This document shows, piece after piece, positions 44,714 to 54,461 of a DNA stretch of 64,000 bases. Origin of the DNA: Herminiimonas sp. GTDB lineage: Bacteria; Pseudomonadota; Gammaproteobacteria; Burkholderiales; Burkholderiaceae_D. Positions within the stretch are counted from its first letter, which is position 1. The number at the start of each line of letters is the position of its first letter. The stretch spans positions 1-64,000 of the forward strand of contig JAQGMR010000068.1 in the NCBI GenBank assembly GCA_028292265.1. The letters run 5' to 3'. The notes under the pieces are model-generated. The model was not told the origin of the DNA. It was given only the letters and a program-made list of their open reading frames with translations, and did no database searches. Position numbers and translations under genes: made by a program.

Positions 44714-45909
44714 GTCACCCACCCAGCCTTCCAGCGCTCGGTCCGTCGGCTGCGCCGCCAACCTGGCTCGGCGTTATGGGCGGCGGCCAGCTTGGTCGCA
44801 TGTTTGCGCATGCGGCCCAGGCAATGGGGTACAAGGTCGCGGTGCTTGAGCCCGCGCCAGACTGCCCGGCCGGGCATGCGGCCGACCACCTGCTGTCTGC
44901 CGCTTACACCGACGGCGCGGCACTGGACGAGCTGGCGGCGCAGTGCGTCGCAGTCACTACGGAATTCGAGAACGTGCCGGCGCAAAGCCTGGCAAGGCTT
45001 GCGTCCCGCAGTTTCGTCGCGCCGTCCGCTGCCTGCGTCTCGGTCGCGCAGGACCGCATGGAGGAAAAGCGCTTCTTTACCGAATGCGCCGCGGCCTCCG
45101 GCGTACTGCCTGCACCGCATACCCTGATCGGCTCGGACGCCGATATCGACGGCCTCTCGCAGGATCTTTTTCCGGGCATCCTCAAGACCGTGCGGCTTGG
45201 CTATGACGGCAAGGGGCAGGCGCGCGTCAACACGCCCGACCAGGCGCGGGCTGCCTTCGCCGCCATGAACGGCGCGCAATGCATTCTCGAGAAGATGCTG
45301 CGCCTGGCGCATGAAATCTCGGTGCTCGCCGTGCGCGGTGTCGATGGTCAGTCGGCGGTATATCCCATTGCACAGAACGAGCATCGGGACGGCATTTTGT
45401 TCACGACCACGGTGCCGGGTCCCGACATCACGGAGGAGCATGCCCGCAAGGCGCAGGCCGCCGCGCTGGAAATCATTCGGCGGCTGGATTACGTTGGCGT
45501 GTTGTGCATTGAATTCTTCGTGCTCGACGACGGGCAGCTGGTAGTCAACGAGATGGCGCCGCGCCCGCATAACAGCGGCCATTACACCATCGACGCCTGC
45601 GTCACCAGCCAGTTTGCGCAGCAGGCGCGCGCCATGGCGCGTCTGCCGCTTGGCGACACGCGCCAGCATTCACCGGCGGTCATGCTGAACGTTCTCGGCG
45701 ACGTCTGGTTCAAGGCGGGTGACGAGGCGCCGCGCGAGCCGGCCTGGGACAAGGTGCTTGCACTGCCGGGGGCAAACCTGCATTTGTATGGCAAGGACCA
45801 GCCGCGTCGCGCTCGCAAGATGGGCCACGTGACGTTCGTTGCCGCCACCATGCAGGAGGCGCAGGAAAGTTTGCGCGCGGCCTGCGACGTCCTCGGCATC
45901 GCCCGCTGA
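44710..45909 (+). CDS. purK: 5-(carboxyamino)imidazole ribonucleotide synthase
   Basis: PurK carboxylates AIR to N5-CAIR using ATP and bicarbonate, feeding PurE. The 399-aa ATP-grasp protein has LGVMGGGQLGRMFAHAAQAMG, VTTEFENVPAQSL, QDRMEEKRFFTE, TVRLGYDGKGQARV, YVGVLCIEFFVLDDG and VNEMAPRPHNSGHYTID. The start overlaps the purE stop by 4 bp. Confidence 0.97.
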   Translation: MSHPPSLPALGPSAAPPTWLGVMGGGQLGRMFAHAAQAMGYKVAVLEPAPDCPAGHAADHLLSAAYTDGAALDELAAQCVAVTTEFENVPAQSLARLASRSFVAPSAACVSVAQDRMEEKRFFTECAAASGVLPAPHTLIGSDADIDGLSQDLFPGILKTVRLGYDGKGQARVNTPDQARAAFAAMNGAQCILEKMLRLAHEISVLAVRGVDGQSAVYPIAQNEHRDGILFTTTVPGPDITEEHARKAQAAALEIIRRLDYVGVLCIEFFVLDDGQLVVNEMAPRPHNSGHYTIDACVTSQFAQQARAMARLPLGDTRQHSPAVMLNVLGDVWFKAGDEAPREPAWDKVLALPGANLHLYGKDQPRRARKMGHVTFVAATMQEAQESLRAACDVLGIAR

Positions 45910-45928
45910 TCGCGGCGCCCGGAGTGTC

Positions 45929-46969
45929 ATGAATGCCCATCACGCCGATCTGGCTGCCATTGGGGTAGCAGCCCGCCTGCTGGAAGCAGGAGAGCTGGTT
46001 GCCTTTCCCACAGAGACCGTTTACGGCCTCGGAGCGGATGCTGAAAATCCGACGGCCATCGCCAAAATTTACGCCGCCAAGAGCAGGCCCTCGAACCATC
46101 CCGTCATCGTCCACATCGCCTCGCACGCTGAAGCGGCGCGCTGGGCTGCGGACCTGCCGGAACAGGCACATCGCCTCATTGCCGCGTTCTGGCCCGGCCC
46201 GTTAACCCTCATCGTCAAGCGCGCTGCGTCCATTTCGGCGGCGGTCTCCGGCGGCCAGGATACGATCGGACTTCGCTGTCCGTCACACCCGGTGGCCCAG
46301 GCGCTTATGCACGCATTCAAGAACGGCAAGGGCGGCATTGCGGCCCCATCGGCCAACAAGTTCGGGCATGTCAGCCCCACCACGGCGCAGCATGTGCGCG
46401 ACGAATTTGGCGCAGATGGTTGCGGGCCGGTCCGCTGCGTGCTGGAGGGCGGGCAGAGCACCGTCGGCATCGAATCCACCATTGTTGATCTGTCGCGCAT
46501 GGCGACGCTCGGGCCGGTGCTGCTTCGCCCGGGCAGCATCAGTGTCGATGCGATAGAAGCCATCATCGGACTGCGCCCGATGGCCCCGGATCAAGGGGCG
46601 CCACGCGTGTCCGGCAGCCTGCAATCCCATTACGCACCGCGCTCGCCGGTGGCTTTGGTAGCTTCCGCTGACTGCGCAACCACGCTGCGAGCGTTGCTCG
46701 AGCGAGGCCGCAGCGTCGCGGTCATCTCGACTGGCGCGGCGCAGCCTGAAACAAGTGGCAGGCAAGCCGCCGCGGTGGTATCGCTGCCAGCCGAGCCGTC
46801 GGGCTATGCCCATGGCCTGTACGCCGCCCTGCGCCAACTCGATGCCATCGGCGCCGACCTCATCCTGGTCGAAGCACCGCCGCGCGATGCCGCATGGTCT
46901 GGGGTGTGGGACCGCCTGCAAAGGGCGGCGCATGATTCCACCGGGACTTTGCAATCTCTGCTGGCGTAA
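45929..46969 (+). CDS. L-threonylcarbamoyladenylate synthase, Sua5 type
   Basis: Makes threonylcarbamoyl-AMP for the tRNA t6A37 modification. The 346-aa protein has a YrdC domain (VAFPTETVYGLGADAENP, KSRPSNHPVIVHI, RLIAAFWPGPLTLIVKR, GIAAPSANKFGHVSPT) followed by the C-terminal Sua5 domain (~210-346), so it is the long Sua5 rather than the short TsaC form. ATG 45929 lies 19 bp after purK and fits the family; the open frame upstream is inside purK. The tcdA gene at 51.5 kb acts later in the same modification. Confidence 0.93.
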   Translation: MNAHHADLAAIGVAARLLEAGELVAFPTETVYGLGADAENPTAIAKIYAAKSRPSNHPVIVHIASHAEAARWAADLPEQAHRLIAAFWPGPLTLIVKRAASISAAVSGGQDTIGLRCPSHPVAQALMHAFKNGKGGIAAPSANKFGHVSPTTAQHVRDEFGADGCGPVRCVLEGGQSTVGIESTIVDLSRMATLGPVLLRPGSISVDAIEAIIGLRPMAPDQGAPRVSGSLQSHYAPRSPVALVASADCATTLRALLERGRSVAVISTGAAQPETSGRQAAAVVSLPAEPSGYAHGLYAALRQLDAIGADLILVEAPPRDAAWSGVWDRLQRAAHDSTGTLQSLLA

Positions 46970-47217
46970 TTGCGTATCGACGCCCCGATATAAGCGAAAA
47001 GCGCAGCACGCCTCAGCCGAAGCGCAGCGGCGCCCAAGCCAATGCAAGGCGAGTCACAACGCGACTTGAGAATGTCAAACCGTGGCGCGGGTGACATACT
47101 GAGATAATGCGGTTCGGAAATGACGCGCGTCAGAGTCCTGCGATACCGCGCGGTGAACGCAAAGGCGTGCGGTGTGGCGCGGGACGAGAAAGTGATTATG
47201 CCGAAAAAGTGCATCAA

Positions 47218-48012
47218 ATGAGCGCTATGGACCTCCTGAACGTGGAGGCTAGGGCGGAGGAAGGCCCGGTCAATCTGTTCGTTCGGCTGCGTCAACTTGC
47301 GGCGCAGATGCCGGCGCAGGTCGCGACCGTTTCACCGGCACGCACTGCCAGCTATCGCAAGCTTTGGTCGCGGGTTGAGCGTGCCACTGCCAGGCTGCAA
47401 GGGGAGTGGGCGGTTTCCGCCGGTCAGTGTGTCGTGTACGAAGGGCCGCCGCATGCGGATGCTCTGGTCCTGTGGCTTGCGCTGTGCCGGTTGGGCGCAT
47501 GCCTTCTGCCGCTGGAGCACATTGGTTCCGATGCAATGCGCGATGCCCCTGGCATGGCGGAGTCGATCCCCGGCGCAGAGTTAAGGGCGCGAGCAGCCTC
47601 GCAAGCAACGCTATGGTTGCACGCCGACGATTTCCTGCCATCAGTCGTGTCGGCATCCATCTCCACGCATTCAATTTCTTCACTGATCATGCTGCCTTGT
47701 CCCTACCAGCCGGTCGTGCAGCATGAAGATGGCCTGCTGGATTGCATCGAGTTCCCGCCGGATGCATTATTGCGAGGTGGACCATCGCGCCGATTCAGCT
47801 TGCGAGAATTGACGTCGCAATACCATCTGCAATACCGTCTGCCAACGGCGGGTGTGGACTCCGCCGGGGCGGCCGTCGCGCTCGACCAGGGCGCCTTTGG
47901 AGAGTACGTGCTCGGACCAATCCTGCTGCCCGCGCTGATTGCCGGACGCTGTCTGGTATTTGGCGGGGCGCCTTTACCGGTTGCGCAACCGGTGCCAGCG
48001 AGTTTGCGCTAA
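47218..48012 (+). CDS. Truncated AMP-binding (acyl-CoA synthetase-like) domain protein
   Basis: About 264 aa. Residues ~30-110 resemble the N-terminal part of ANL-superfamily enzymes (TASYRKLWSRVERATARL, GPPHADALVLWLALCRLGAC). The P-loop (the TSGTTG-type motif), the adenylate-binding motifs and the C-terminal lid domain are all missing, so it should not adenylate. The middle part is of unknown type. The start is uncertain (ATG 47218 or 47227; the frame is open to 47107). It is either a decayed gene or a family with a non-catalytic role. It lies 33 bp before msrA. Confidence 0.6.
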   Translation: MSAMDLLNVEARAEEGPVNLFVRLRQLAAQMPAQVATVSPARTASYRKLWSRVERATARLQGEWAVSAGQCVVYEGPPHADALVLWLALCRLGACLLPLEHIGSDAMRDAPGMAESIPGAELRARAASQATLWLHADDFLPSVVSASISTHSISSLIMLPCPYQPVVQHEDGLLDCIEFPPDALLRGGPSRRFSLRELTSQYHLQYRLPTAGVDSAGAAVALDQGAFGEYVLGPILLPALIAGRCLVFGGAPLPVAQPVPASLR

Positions 48013-48045
48013 AGTTATGGGACTCGAATTCACCTGGAGCGCATC

Positions 48046-48582
48046 ATGGCAGCAACCGAATTGGCGACACTGGGCGGAGGCTGCTTCTGGTGCCTTGAAG
48101 CGGTCTACCAGCAATTGAAGGGTGTGCAGCATGTGGAGTCCGGCTACACCGGCGGGCAGGTGAAAAATCCCAGTTATGAGCAGATTTGCGACGGCAACAC
48201 CGGCCATGCCGAGGCGGTTAAGATCGAGTTCGATCCAGCGATCGTAAGCTACCGTGAAATCCTGGAAATCTTCTTCACCATCCATGACCCCACCACGCTG
48301 AACCGGCAGGGTAATGACGTCGGCACGCAGTACCGGTCGGTCATCTACTACCATAGCCCGCAGCAACTGGACTGCGCCAAACACGTGATCGCGGAAATGG
48401 CCAACGTTTGGGATGCGCCTCTGGTGACGGAATTGCTTCCAGTTGAAACCTGGTACAAGGCTGAGGACTACCATCAGAACTACTATCGCAATAATCCGCT
48501 GCAGGGCTATTGCGCATTTGTCGTCGCGCCCAAGGTCGCCAAGTTCCGCAAGACCTTCAGCGAAAAAATGGTGCCGGTTTAA
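48046..48582 (+). CDS. msrA: Peptide-methionine (S)-S-oxide reductase
   Basis: MsrA repairs oxidised methionine. The 178-aa protein has the catalytic LGGGCFWCLEAVYQQLKG, VESGYTGGQVKNPSYEQIC, GHAEAVKIEFDP, FFTIHDPTTLNRQGNDVGTQ and a C-terminal NNPLQGYC. A GGAGC ribosome site precedes ATG 48046. It is convergent with cfa. Confidence 0.97.
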   Translation: MAATELATLGGGCFWCLEAVYQQLKGVQHVESGYTGGQVKNPSYEQICDGNTGHAEAVKIEFDPAIVSYREILEIFFTIHDPTTLNRQGNDVGTQYRSVIYYHSPQQLDCAKHVIAEMANVWDAPLVTELLPVETWYKAEDYHQNYYRNNPLQGYCAFVVAPKVAKFRKTFSEKMVPV

Positions 48583-48594
48583 ACAGTTGAACGT

Positions 48595-48611
48595 CGGCCC
48601 GGTTGGGGCCG
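48595..48611. terminator. Short GC-rich hairpin between convergent msrA and cfa
   Basis: A 6-bp perfect stem CGGCCC/GGGCCG with a 5-base loop lies 13 bp after msrA and 45 bp from the cfa stop. There is no T run, so termination activity is uncertain. Confidence 0.35.
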
Positions 48612-48655
48612 CCTGTTCCCGCCGCGGCCATTGAGATCAGGCGCGGGCCGAGACG

Positions 48656-49957
48656 CTAATCCCGATACATGTAGCGGCGTGACCAGGGCAGTTCTGATAT
48701 GTCACGTCCTGCCTTGCTGCACACGACCTGGTTAAGCGAAATCCAGTCGTTGGCGAACGCATAGGCGCAACCCGCAAGGTAGACCCGCCAGATGCGAAAG
48801 CGCCTGGGGTCGACCAGGGTCCGCAACTTGTCCTGGTTGGCTTCGAAATTGTCAGCCCATGCGGCGCAGGTCGTTGCGTAATGCCGGCGCAGGTTTTCCA
48901 CGTCGAGCGCCTCTAGACCGGCCTCCTGCATGCTTCGCAGCACCAGCCCGATATGCGGCAATTCCCCTCGCGGGAACACGTACTGCTCGATGAACTCTCC
49001 ACCGCCAAACGCCGCCTCTCCATTGTTCACGTCAGTCGTCGTAATGCCATGGTTCATGGCAAATCCGTCGTCTGCCAGAAGCTCACGTATGCGGCGGAAA
49101 TACATCACCAGGTTCTTGATGCCCACGTGTTCAAACATGCCAACACTCGTGATGCGGTCAAAGGTCCCGGTAACGTCCCGGTAGTCCTGCAGCCGGATCT
49201 CCACGCGGTCTGAAAGTCCTTTCGCCGCCACCCGTTCGCGTGCCAGGTCGTACTGGTTTTGGGAGAGGGTGATGCCGACGCAGCGCGCACCATATTTTTC
49301 GGCCGCACGGATAACCAGGGCGCCCCAGCCGCAACCGATATCGAGCAGGGTTTGGCCGGGCTGGAGCTGGATCTTGTTCAGGATGTGATCAATCTTCTTT
49401 ATCTGGGCAGTGGCCAGGTCTTCGTCGCCGTTCTCATAGTAGGCGCAGGAGTACACCATGTTTTCGTCCAGCCAAATGCTGTAAAACTCATTGGACACGT
49501 CATAGTGATATCGAATGGCCTCGGCATCGTGCTTGCGCGTATGGCGCAAGGCGCTCGACCAGCGCGATACCCGACTCTCTTTCTTCAGCGTACGGCTTGC
49601 CAGTTCGTTGGCAATGCGGATCACTTCATTGACGCGTCCCTCTACTTCGAGCTTGCCTTCGACGTAGGCGCGGCCGAGATTGGCGAGGGACGGTTTCAGC
49701 AGATAGGAAAGTGACGCAACATTCGGCACACGCACAGTCACTTGCGGCGACTGCGAACCGAAGTCGAATTGCTTGCCGTTCCAGAGCTGCAGCCGGAGGG
49801 CTATCCCCTTGTCGAGGCGTATTCCCTCCACCCAGTTTTCCAGTCTTCTTTGCCAGAACACGGTAACCTCCGCTGCGCGATTGAAACGTTGAACTACTCC
49901 TGAATTCTGTGTTGATAACGAACGCCGTGCCGAGGCCTCATGGCTGCAGCCGCTCAC
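48656..49957 (-). CDS. cfa: Cyclopropane-fatty-acyl-phospholipid synthase family methyltransferase
   Basis: Adds a methylene bridge from SAM across double bonds of membrane phospholipid acyl chains. The 433-aa protein has an N-terminal helical domain, [34 protein letters not shown], the SAM motif [35 protein letters not shown] and [10 protein letters not shown]. The GTG start at 49957 overlaps pdxH by 20 bp; a later start cannot be excluded. Expression after pdxH on one transcript is likely. Confidence 0.92.
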   Translation of the reverse strand: MSGCSHEASARRSLSTQNSGVVQRFNRAAEVTVFWQRRLENWVEGIRLDKGIALRLQLWNGKQFDFGSQSPQVTVRVPNVASLSYLLKPSLANLGRAYVEGKLEVEGRVNEVIRIANELASRTLKKESRVSRWSSALRHTRKHDAEAIRYHYDVSNEFYSIWLDENMVYSCAYYENGDEDLATAQIKKIDHILNKIQLQPGQTLLDIGCGWGALVIRAAEKYGARCVGITLSQNQYDLARERVAAKGLSDRVEIRLQDYRDVTGTFDRITSVGMFEHVGIKNLVMYFRRIRELLADDGFAMNHGITTTDVNNGEAAFGGGEFIEQYVFPRGELPHIGLVLRSMQEAGLEALDVENLRRHYATTCAAWADNFEANQDKLRTLVDPRRFRIWRVYLAGCAYAFANDWISLNQVVCSKAGRDISELPWSRRYMYRD

Positions 49958-50573
49958 GACGCCACGTGCCGTCCGCCTCTAGCGCGTAGGCGATCCGGTC
50001 GTGAAGCCGCGATTGCCGCCCCTGCCAAAACTCCAGATAGCTTGGGCGCAAGCGGTAGCCACCCCAATGTGCCGGTCGTTGTGGCGCCTCTCCGTGCTGA
50101 CGCAAGGCCCGATCGAAACGTGCTTCGAGCTCCTCGCGGCCGGCGATTTTTTCGCTCTGGGCCGATGCAATCGCCCCAATCCGGCTGCGATGGGGCCGGC
50201 TCTCGAAATAGGTATCGCTATCCTGTTCCGACACCTGCTCAACCAATCCTTCAATGCGCACCTGGCGTTCCAGTTCAACCCAATGAAATAGCAGCGCCGC
50301 ATGTTGGTTGGCTTGCAGCTCCCGGCCTTTGCGGCTGGCATAGTTGGTGTACCAGGTAAAGCCTTCGTGATCGAAACCCTTGACCAGCACGATGCGGGAC
50401 GATGGTCGGCCATCGTTTCCAACCGTCGCCAGGCTCATTGCGTTCGGCTCCGGTATGGCGGCCTTGACAGCCTCCTCGAACCACAGCTTGAACTGGTCGA
50501 TCGGATGCGGGCAGACATCCGTTTCGGACAGGCTGGCATGGCTGTATTCCTTGCGTAAATCAGCGATGGACAT
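49938..50573 (-). CDS. pdxH: Pyridoxamine 5'-phosphate oxidase
   Basis: An FMN enzyme that oxidises pyridoxamine or pyridoxine phosphate to PLP. It is 211 aa, as expected. Markers are [73 protein letters not shown] and the C-terminal [17 protein letters not shown] with RLHDRIAY. The 3' end overlaps cfa; the hemerythrin gene lies 9 bp upstream on the same strand. Confidence 0.97.
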   Translation of the reverse strand: MSIADLRKEYSHASLSETDVCPHPIDQFKLWFEEAVKAAIPEPNAMSLATVGNDGRPSSRIVLVKGFDHEGFTWYTNYASRKGRELQANQHAALLFHWVELERQVRIEGLVEQVSEQDSDTYFESRPHRSRIGAIASAQSEKIAGREELEARFDRALRQHGEAPQRPAHWGGYRLRPSYLEFWQGRQSRLHDRIAYALEADGTWRRERLQP

Positions 50574-50582
50574 CGTAACCCT

Positions 50583-51116
50583 CTAGCAAGCGATGCCACG
50601 CCGGGAGCGCATCGCGTCGCCCAGGCTGGCCATCTGTTCGGCGGAGAAAAGCCGAAGCGCCATTGGCGCCACCTGACTTTCTTCCAGTTCCATATGTGCG
50701 CGGTACATTGCGGTAAAAGGTTCCACCAGGTCGGCAGGCAAGAGCGACGGCTTTCCTTCCGCCAGCTCGCGCAAGTGCGGTGCGATGCGTAACCAGGTTG
50801 CGTCCATGACCTCGTGCTCTTTTTCGATCTGCGGTGTGAGTGACTGCAGGAGCGTTGCGTCTGCCCCGCTGGCAGCGGTCCGCAGCATCGGCAGCAGATC
50901 GTCTTCTTCGTCCGCGTGATGTTGCGGTGCAGATTTTTCAAAATATCGCAACACTGCTGCGGCGGCTTGTTGCACGTCAACGTCCGCGTCGTTCTGCGTC
51001 AAGTGCGCGGCAAGCCTGTCGAGCGTACGCAACTGCTTGCGAATCCGTTCATGACAGTGACGTAGCACGGCGACTGGCTGGTCAAAGCCTGGCGCCGGTT
51101 CGGGGAAGTCGCTCAT
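50583..51116 (-). CDS. Hemerythrin domain-containing protein
   Basis: A 177-aa four-helix protein of the HHE cation-binding family. Candidate di-iron ligands are in VLRHCHERIRKQL, SAPQHHADEEDDLLP, IEKEHEVMDATW and YRAHMELEESQVAP, the usual H…HxxxE…H…HxxxE spacing. Such proteins bind oxygen, NO or iron, or help repair iron-sulfur damage; the role here is unknown. It is encoded 9 bp before pdxH on the same strand. Confidence 0.88.
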   Translation of the reverse strand: MSDFPEPAPGFDQPVAVLRHCHERIRKQLRTLDRLAAHLTQNDADVDVQQAAAAVLRYFEKSAPQHHADEEDDLLPMLRTAASGADATLLQSLTPQIEKEHEVMDATWLRIAPHLRELAEGKPSLLPADLVEPFTAMYRAHMELEESQVAPMALRLFSAEQMASLGDAMRSRRGIAC

Positions 51117-51137
51117 GGTGAAAATCCGTGTTGATCA

Positions 51138-51196
51138 GGTCGGTGAGACGGTCGGTGAAACTGGTCGGTGAATCTGGTGGGCGAGACTGGTCGGTC
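51138..51196. repeat. 12-13-bp imperfect tandem repeat upstream of tcdA
   Basis: Five units beginning ggtcggtga (or close variants) start at about 51138, 51150, 51163, 51176 and 51189, between the divergent hemerythrin and tcdA genes. The rest of this 352-bp gene-free stretch (51117-51468) shows a TACAAT-like -10 near 51455 but no gene. Confidence 0.75.
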
Positions 51197-51468
51197 TGCT
51201 GCGCTCCAGCGGCGCGGCGCAATGGTTGTCCCGCACCGATATCGAATTCGATTTACAAGCTCTTGCAATCCGTCTTCGGCCGCCTGTCCCGCGGGCTGGA
51301 CCACCAAGTATGGCGCAGGCCGGTTGCGTCATGTCGAGTTGACCACCAAAGGATAGCGCGCATTCGATATTGCGCGAGGTCCGACACGAAGCAAATGCGC
51401 TATCACAGTATGCTGGCAAAAAGTTATTTTAGGGCAAAAGCCATACCGCCGTCCGGTACAATGACGGG

Positions 51469-52338
51469 ATGGAACCTCTCGTCGCCGCGCCGCTGCTTTC
51501 CTCATTGGAGGACATTGATTTCGACCGCCGTTTTGGCGGCATCGCACGCCTCTATGGCGCGCCGGCCCTGACACGGTTCCGGGCGGCCCGCGTCTGCGTC
51601 GTTGGAGTCGGCGGCGTCGGCTCGTGGGCGGTGGAGGCATTGGCCCGCAGCGCAGTCGGCCACATCACCATGATTGATCTGGACAACGTCGCTGAATCCA
51701 ACATCAACCGCCAGTTGCATGCACTGACAGACACGCTTGGCATGCCCAAGGTAAGCGCTCTGGCGAAACGTATCAACCAGATCAATCCCTACTGCGAAGT
51801 CACCGAGGTAGAAGACTTCATCGCTGAAGATAACGTCGCACAAATGATTGGCGTGGATCGATTCGACTACGTGATCGACGCCATCGACAACGTCCGCGCC
51901 AAGACGGCGCTCATCGTTCATTGCCGCCTGCATAAGGTTCCGCTGATCACGATCGGAGGCGCCGGCGGGCAGATCGATCCAACCCGTATTGAGATTCGTG
52001 ACCTCTGCCGCACTGAACAGGAACCCTTGCTGGCCAAGGTGCGCAAGCGCTTACGGGCCCTGCATGGTTTTCCTCGCGGCACCAAGAACAAGTTCGGTGT
52101 TGATGCGGTGTTTTCCACTGAACCCGTGCGCGGGCCGCTGGAGACCGAGACCTGCATGGTCGAATCCCTCGATGGCGCCGCCGCACCCGGTGTGACAGGC
52201 CTGAATTGCGCTGGTTTCGGCTCTGCCATGGTGGTGACTGCCAGCTTCGGCATGGTCGCCGCAGCCGAAGTGTTGCGGCGGCTGGCACTGGCGCCGAAGG
52301 ACTTGAACCCGACGGCATCACCAACACTGCTGGCCTGA
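51469..52338 (+). CDS. tcdA: tRNA cyclic N6-threonylcarbamoyladenosine(37) synthase
   Basis: TcdA (CsdL) is an E1-like enzyme that uses ATP to dehydrate t6A37 in tRNA to its cyclic form. The 289-aa protein has the Rossmann nucleotide motif VCVVGVGGVGSWAVEALARS, IDLDNVAESNINRQLHA, DRFDYVIDAIDNVRAKTALI and GGAGGQIDPTRIEI. ThiF-family paralogues such as MoeB would carry a zinc finger and a thiocarboxylate partner, not seen here. The downstream thpR gene is convergent. Confidence 0.93.
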   Translation: MEPLVAAPLLSSLEDIDFDRRFGGIARLYGAPALTRFRAARVCVVGVGGVGSWAVEALARSAVGHITMIDLDNVAESNINRQLHALTDTLGMPKVSALAKRINQINPYCEVTEVEDFIAEDNVAQMIGVDRFDYVIDAIDNVRAKTALIVHCRLHKVPLITIGGAGGQIDPTRIEIRDLCRTEQEPLLAKVRKRLRALHGFPRGTKNKFGVDAVFSTEPVRGPLETETCMVESLDGAAAPGVTGLNCAGFGSAMVVTASFGMVAAAEVLRRLALAPKDLNPTASPTLLA

Positions 52339-52358
52339 CGCGCAAAGCGCCCCCCGGC

Positions 52359-52919
52359 TTAAGCCTGGCGCGCATGGGCGCTTTCCCCCACGATGCGGTA
52401 CACCGTCGGACTGCCGTTTCCTCCCTGTGATTCAACAAGAACTATACGGTCGGCTTTCCAGACGACAGGCGTTGCCAGCACGGAGTGCGTTGGCTTCTCG
52501 GCATCGCGCGCCAGCGTAATGTGCGGGTTGAAGGTCTCCAGCCGCGGGCCAAGAATTTGCCGCTCGACGAGCGCGGCCCGAAGCAAGCCTTGCCACTGCA
52601 TCAGCGCCGGGTCTGGCTGCGCCATACCGGCCCAGGCGATGCGGGCGCCGCGAAAGTAACCCAGTACATCGATCATCAGCGTCGAAGCGAATGGCGGCAT
52701 GGCATTCAATACATCTTGCAGTTCCTCCACGCGCGAACGTGCCTGACTCCCAAGGAAAGCCAATGTCAAATGCAGATTTTCAGGAAGGCTCCTGCGCCCG
52801 GAAATAGCCTGCTGCAGTGACTGCAAGGCGCGCCGCGTCGGATCGTCTGGCCACAGCGCAAAGAAAAGCCGCACGCGATCTTGGACTTCTGGATCGGTTG
52901 GATGGATGAGATCGTCCAT
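52359..52919 (-). CDS. thpR: RNA 2',3'-cyclic phosphodiesterase (LigT/ThpR family)
   Basis: A 186-aa 2H phosphoesterase. The two catalytic HxTx motifs are NLHLTLAFLGS (near residue 50) and NPHITLARDAE (near 137). FFALWPDDPTRRAL is the family N-terminus. It hydrolyses 2',3'-cyclic phosphates on RNA ends in vitro; the biological role is unclear. It is convergent with tcdA across 20 bp. The 203 bp upstream to guaC show no gene. Confidence 0.92.
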   Translation of the reverse strand: MDDLIHPTDPEVQDRVRLFFALWPDDPTRRALQSLQQAISGRRSLPENLHLTLAFLGSQARSRVEELQDVLNAMPPFASTLMIDVLGYFRGARIAWAGMAQPDPALMQWQGLLRAALVERQILGPRLETFNPHITLARDAEKPTHSVLATPVVWKADRIVLVESQGGNGSPTVYRIVGESAHARQA

Positions 52920-53121
52920 TAAGCAGGGAGGGTCGGAAGTCGGTGTTATTCAATTCAGGGGACGGGTTGGTGCGCCGGTTTGCACGCCGCTGCCGTCGGC
53001 CGCAGCACTTGCCTTGCAATTGGACCTGCCCGCATGCGCATAAGCGATAAGAAAAGCCGATGATGTTGAGGCGCGAGGAAGGTTGCAAGAACGGTCGCAA
53101 CAAGGGTCGCCCAACGCCACA

Positions 53122-54189
53122 CTACGACTTGCCAAACACCTCGTTCAATTGCTGCGTCACGCGGATAAACGTCGTACGCTTTGTGAGTTCCTTCAGCTTG
53201 TGAGCGCCGACATAAGTGCAGGCGGAACGTACGCCACCCAGTATGTCCTGTAGCGTGTCGGCGACCGGTCCGCGATAGGGCACCAGCACTTCCTTCCCCT
53301 CCGAGGCACGATAGAGCGCCACGCCTCCGGAATATTTTTCCATCGCGGTGCGGCTGCTCATGCCGTAAAAGCGCTTGAACTGTTTGCCATCGCGCTCCAC
53401 CACTTCACCTTCGCACTCGTCATGTCCGGCCAGCATGCCGCCCAACATGATGAAGTCCGCCCCGGCGCCAAAACCCTTTGCCAGGTCGCCCGGGACGACA
53501 CAGCCTCCATCGGCGCAGATCTGGCCGCCTAGGCCGTGTGCAGCGTCAGCGCACTCGATCACCGCCGACAGTTGCGGATAGCCCACCCCGGTCATTTTTC
53601 GGGTAGTGCAAACCGACCCGGGGCCGATACCCACCTTGACAATATCGGCGCCGGCAAGGATCAGCTCTTCTGTCATGTCGCCGGTCACGACATTGCCGGC
53701 CATGATGGTCAGGTGCGGGAATTGCCCGCGCACCTTTTTGACAAAGTTGATGAAGTGCTCGGTATAGCCGTTGGCGACGTCGATGCAGACATACTCGATC
53801 GCGTTGTCGCAGCGACTCATTACCGCTGCAAATTTTTCGTGATCGCTTTTCCCGATACCCATGGAATAGAATGCTCTTGAGGTCGGCAGGCCGCCGGGCA
53901 TGCTCGCGCCTTCCTTCAGCGAGCGAAAAAATTCCACCAGTTCATCTTCCGGAAAATGCTTGTGCAGCGCTGCCGAAAGCCCATGCTTGCCCAGTGCGCG
54001 GGCCATCTCCATGGTGCCGGTCGTGTCCATGTTGGAGGCGATGACGGGAATACCATGGTAGCGCGCGCCGGAATGGTGGAATATGAACTCCCGATGAATG
54101 TCCACGCCGGAGCGCGAGCTTAAGGTAGAGCGCTTCGGACGGATCAGGACGTCCTTGAAATCGAGCTTGATGGATTCTTCAATGTGCAT
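53122..54189 (-). CDS. guaC: GMP reductase
   Basis: Reduces GMP to IMP with NADPH, linking guanine and adenine nucleotide pools. The 355-aa TIM-barrel protein lacks the CBS domains of IMP dehydrogenase. The active-site Cys is in [18 protein letters not shown], with [13 protein letters not shown] at the N-terminus, [33 protein letters not shown] and [13 protein letters not shown]. It is divergent from the gspAB operon. Confidence 0.93.
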   Translation of the reverse strand: MHIEESIKLDFKDVLIRPKRSTLSSRSGVDIHREFIFHHSGARYHGIPVIASNMDTTGTMEMARALGKHGLSAALHKHFPEDELVEFFRSLKEGASMPGGLPTSRAFYSMGIGKSDHEKFAAVMSRCDNAIEYVCIDVANGYTEHFINFVKKVRGQFPHLTIMAGNVVTGDMTEELILAGADIVKVGIGPGSVCTTRKMTGVGYPQLSAVIECADAAHGLGGQICADGGCVVPGDLAKGFGAGADFIMLGGMLAGHDECEGEVVERDGKQFKRFYGMSSRTAMEKYSGGVALYRASEGKEVLVPYRGPVADTLQDILGGVRSACTYVGAHKLKELTKRTTFIRVTQQLNEVFGKS

Positions 54190-54250
54190 GATGGCTTCCC
54201 GTGAATCTGCTGGTGTGCGGCGGTTGACGCAGGTGCGTCTGCTCCAGTCG

Positions 54251-54286
54251 CATGGAGTGCATGGAGTACACAGAGTACTTGGAGTA
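54251..54286. repeat. 9-bp tandem repeat upstream of guaC
   Basis: Four units (catggagtg, catggagta, cacagagta, cttggagta) lie in the divergent guaC/gspA intergenic region, about 60 bp before the guaC start. Confidence 0.75.
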
Positions 54287-54461
54287 CGGATTGCCGGAAT
54301 AGTATCCCGCCCGCTTCATCCGGCTGGCGCTGGGGCAAGTCCAGTCGGTACGGCAAATATTGTAAGGTGCCGTGGCGGCATGGCGCAACGATCCATTCGA
54401 CCCTCGGCGGATCAAGGCCTCGTGCTAACCTGTGCCGCACCTGCGTGGAGCGTCTTGTCAA

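Noticed and set aside
44344..45669. 441-codon minus-strand open frame
   Set aside because: It is antisense to purE and purK, both unmistakable; long antisense frames are expected in GC-rich DNA.
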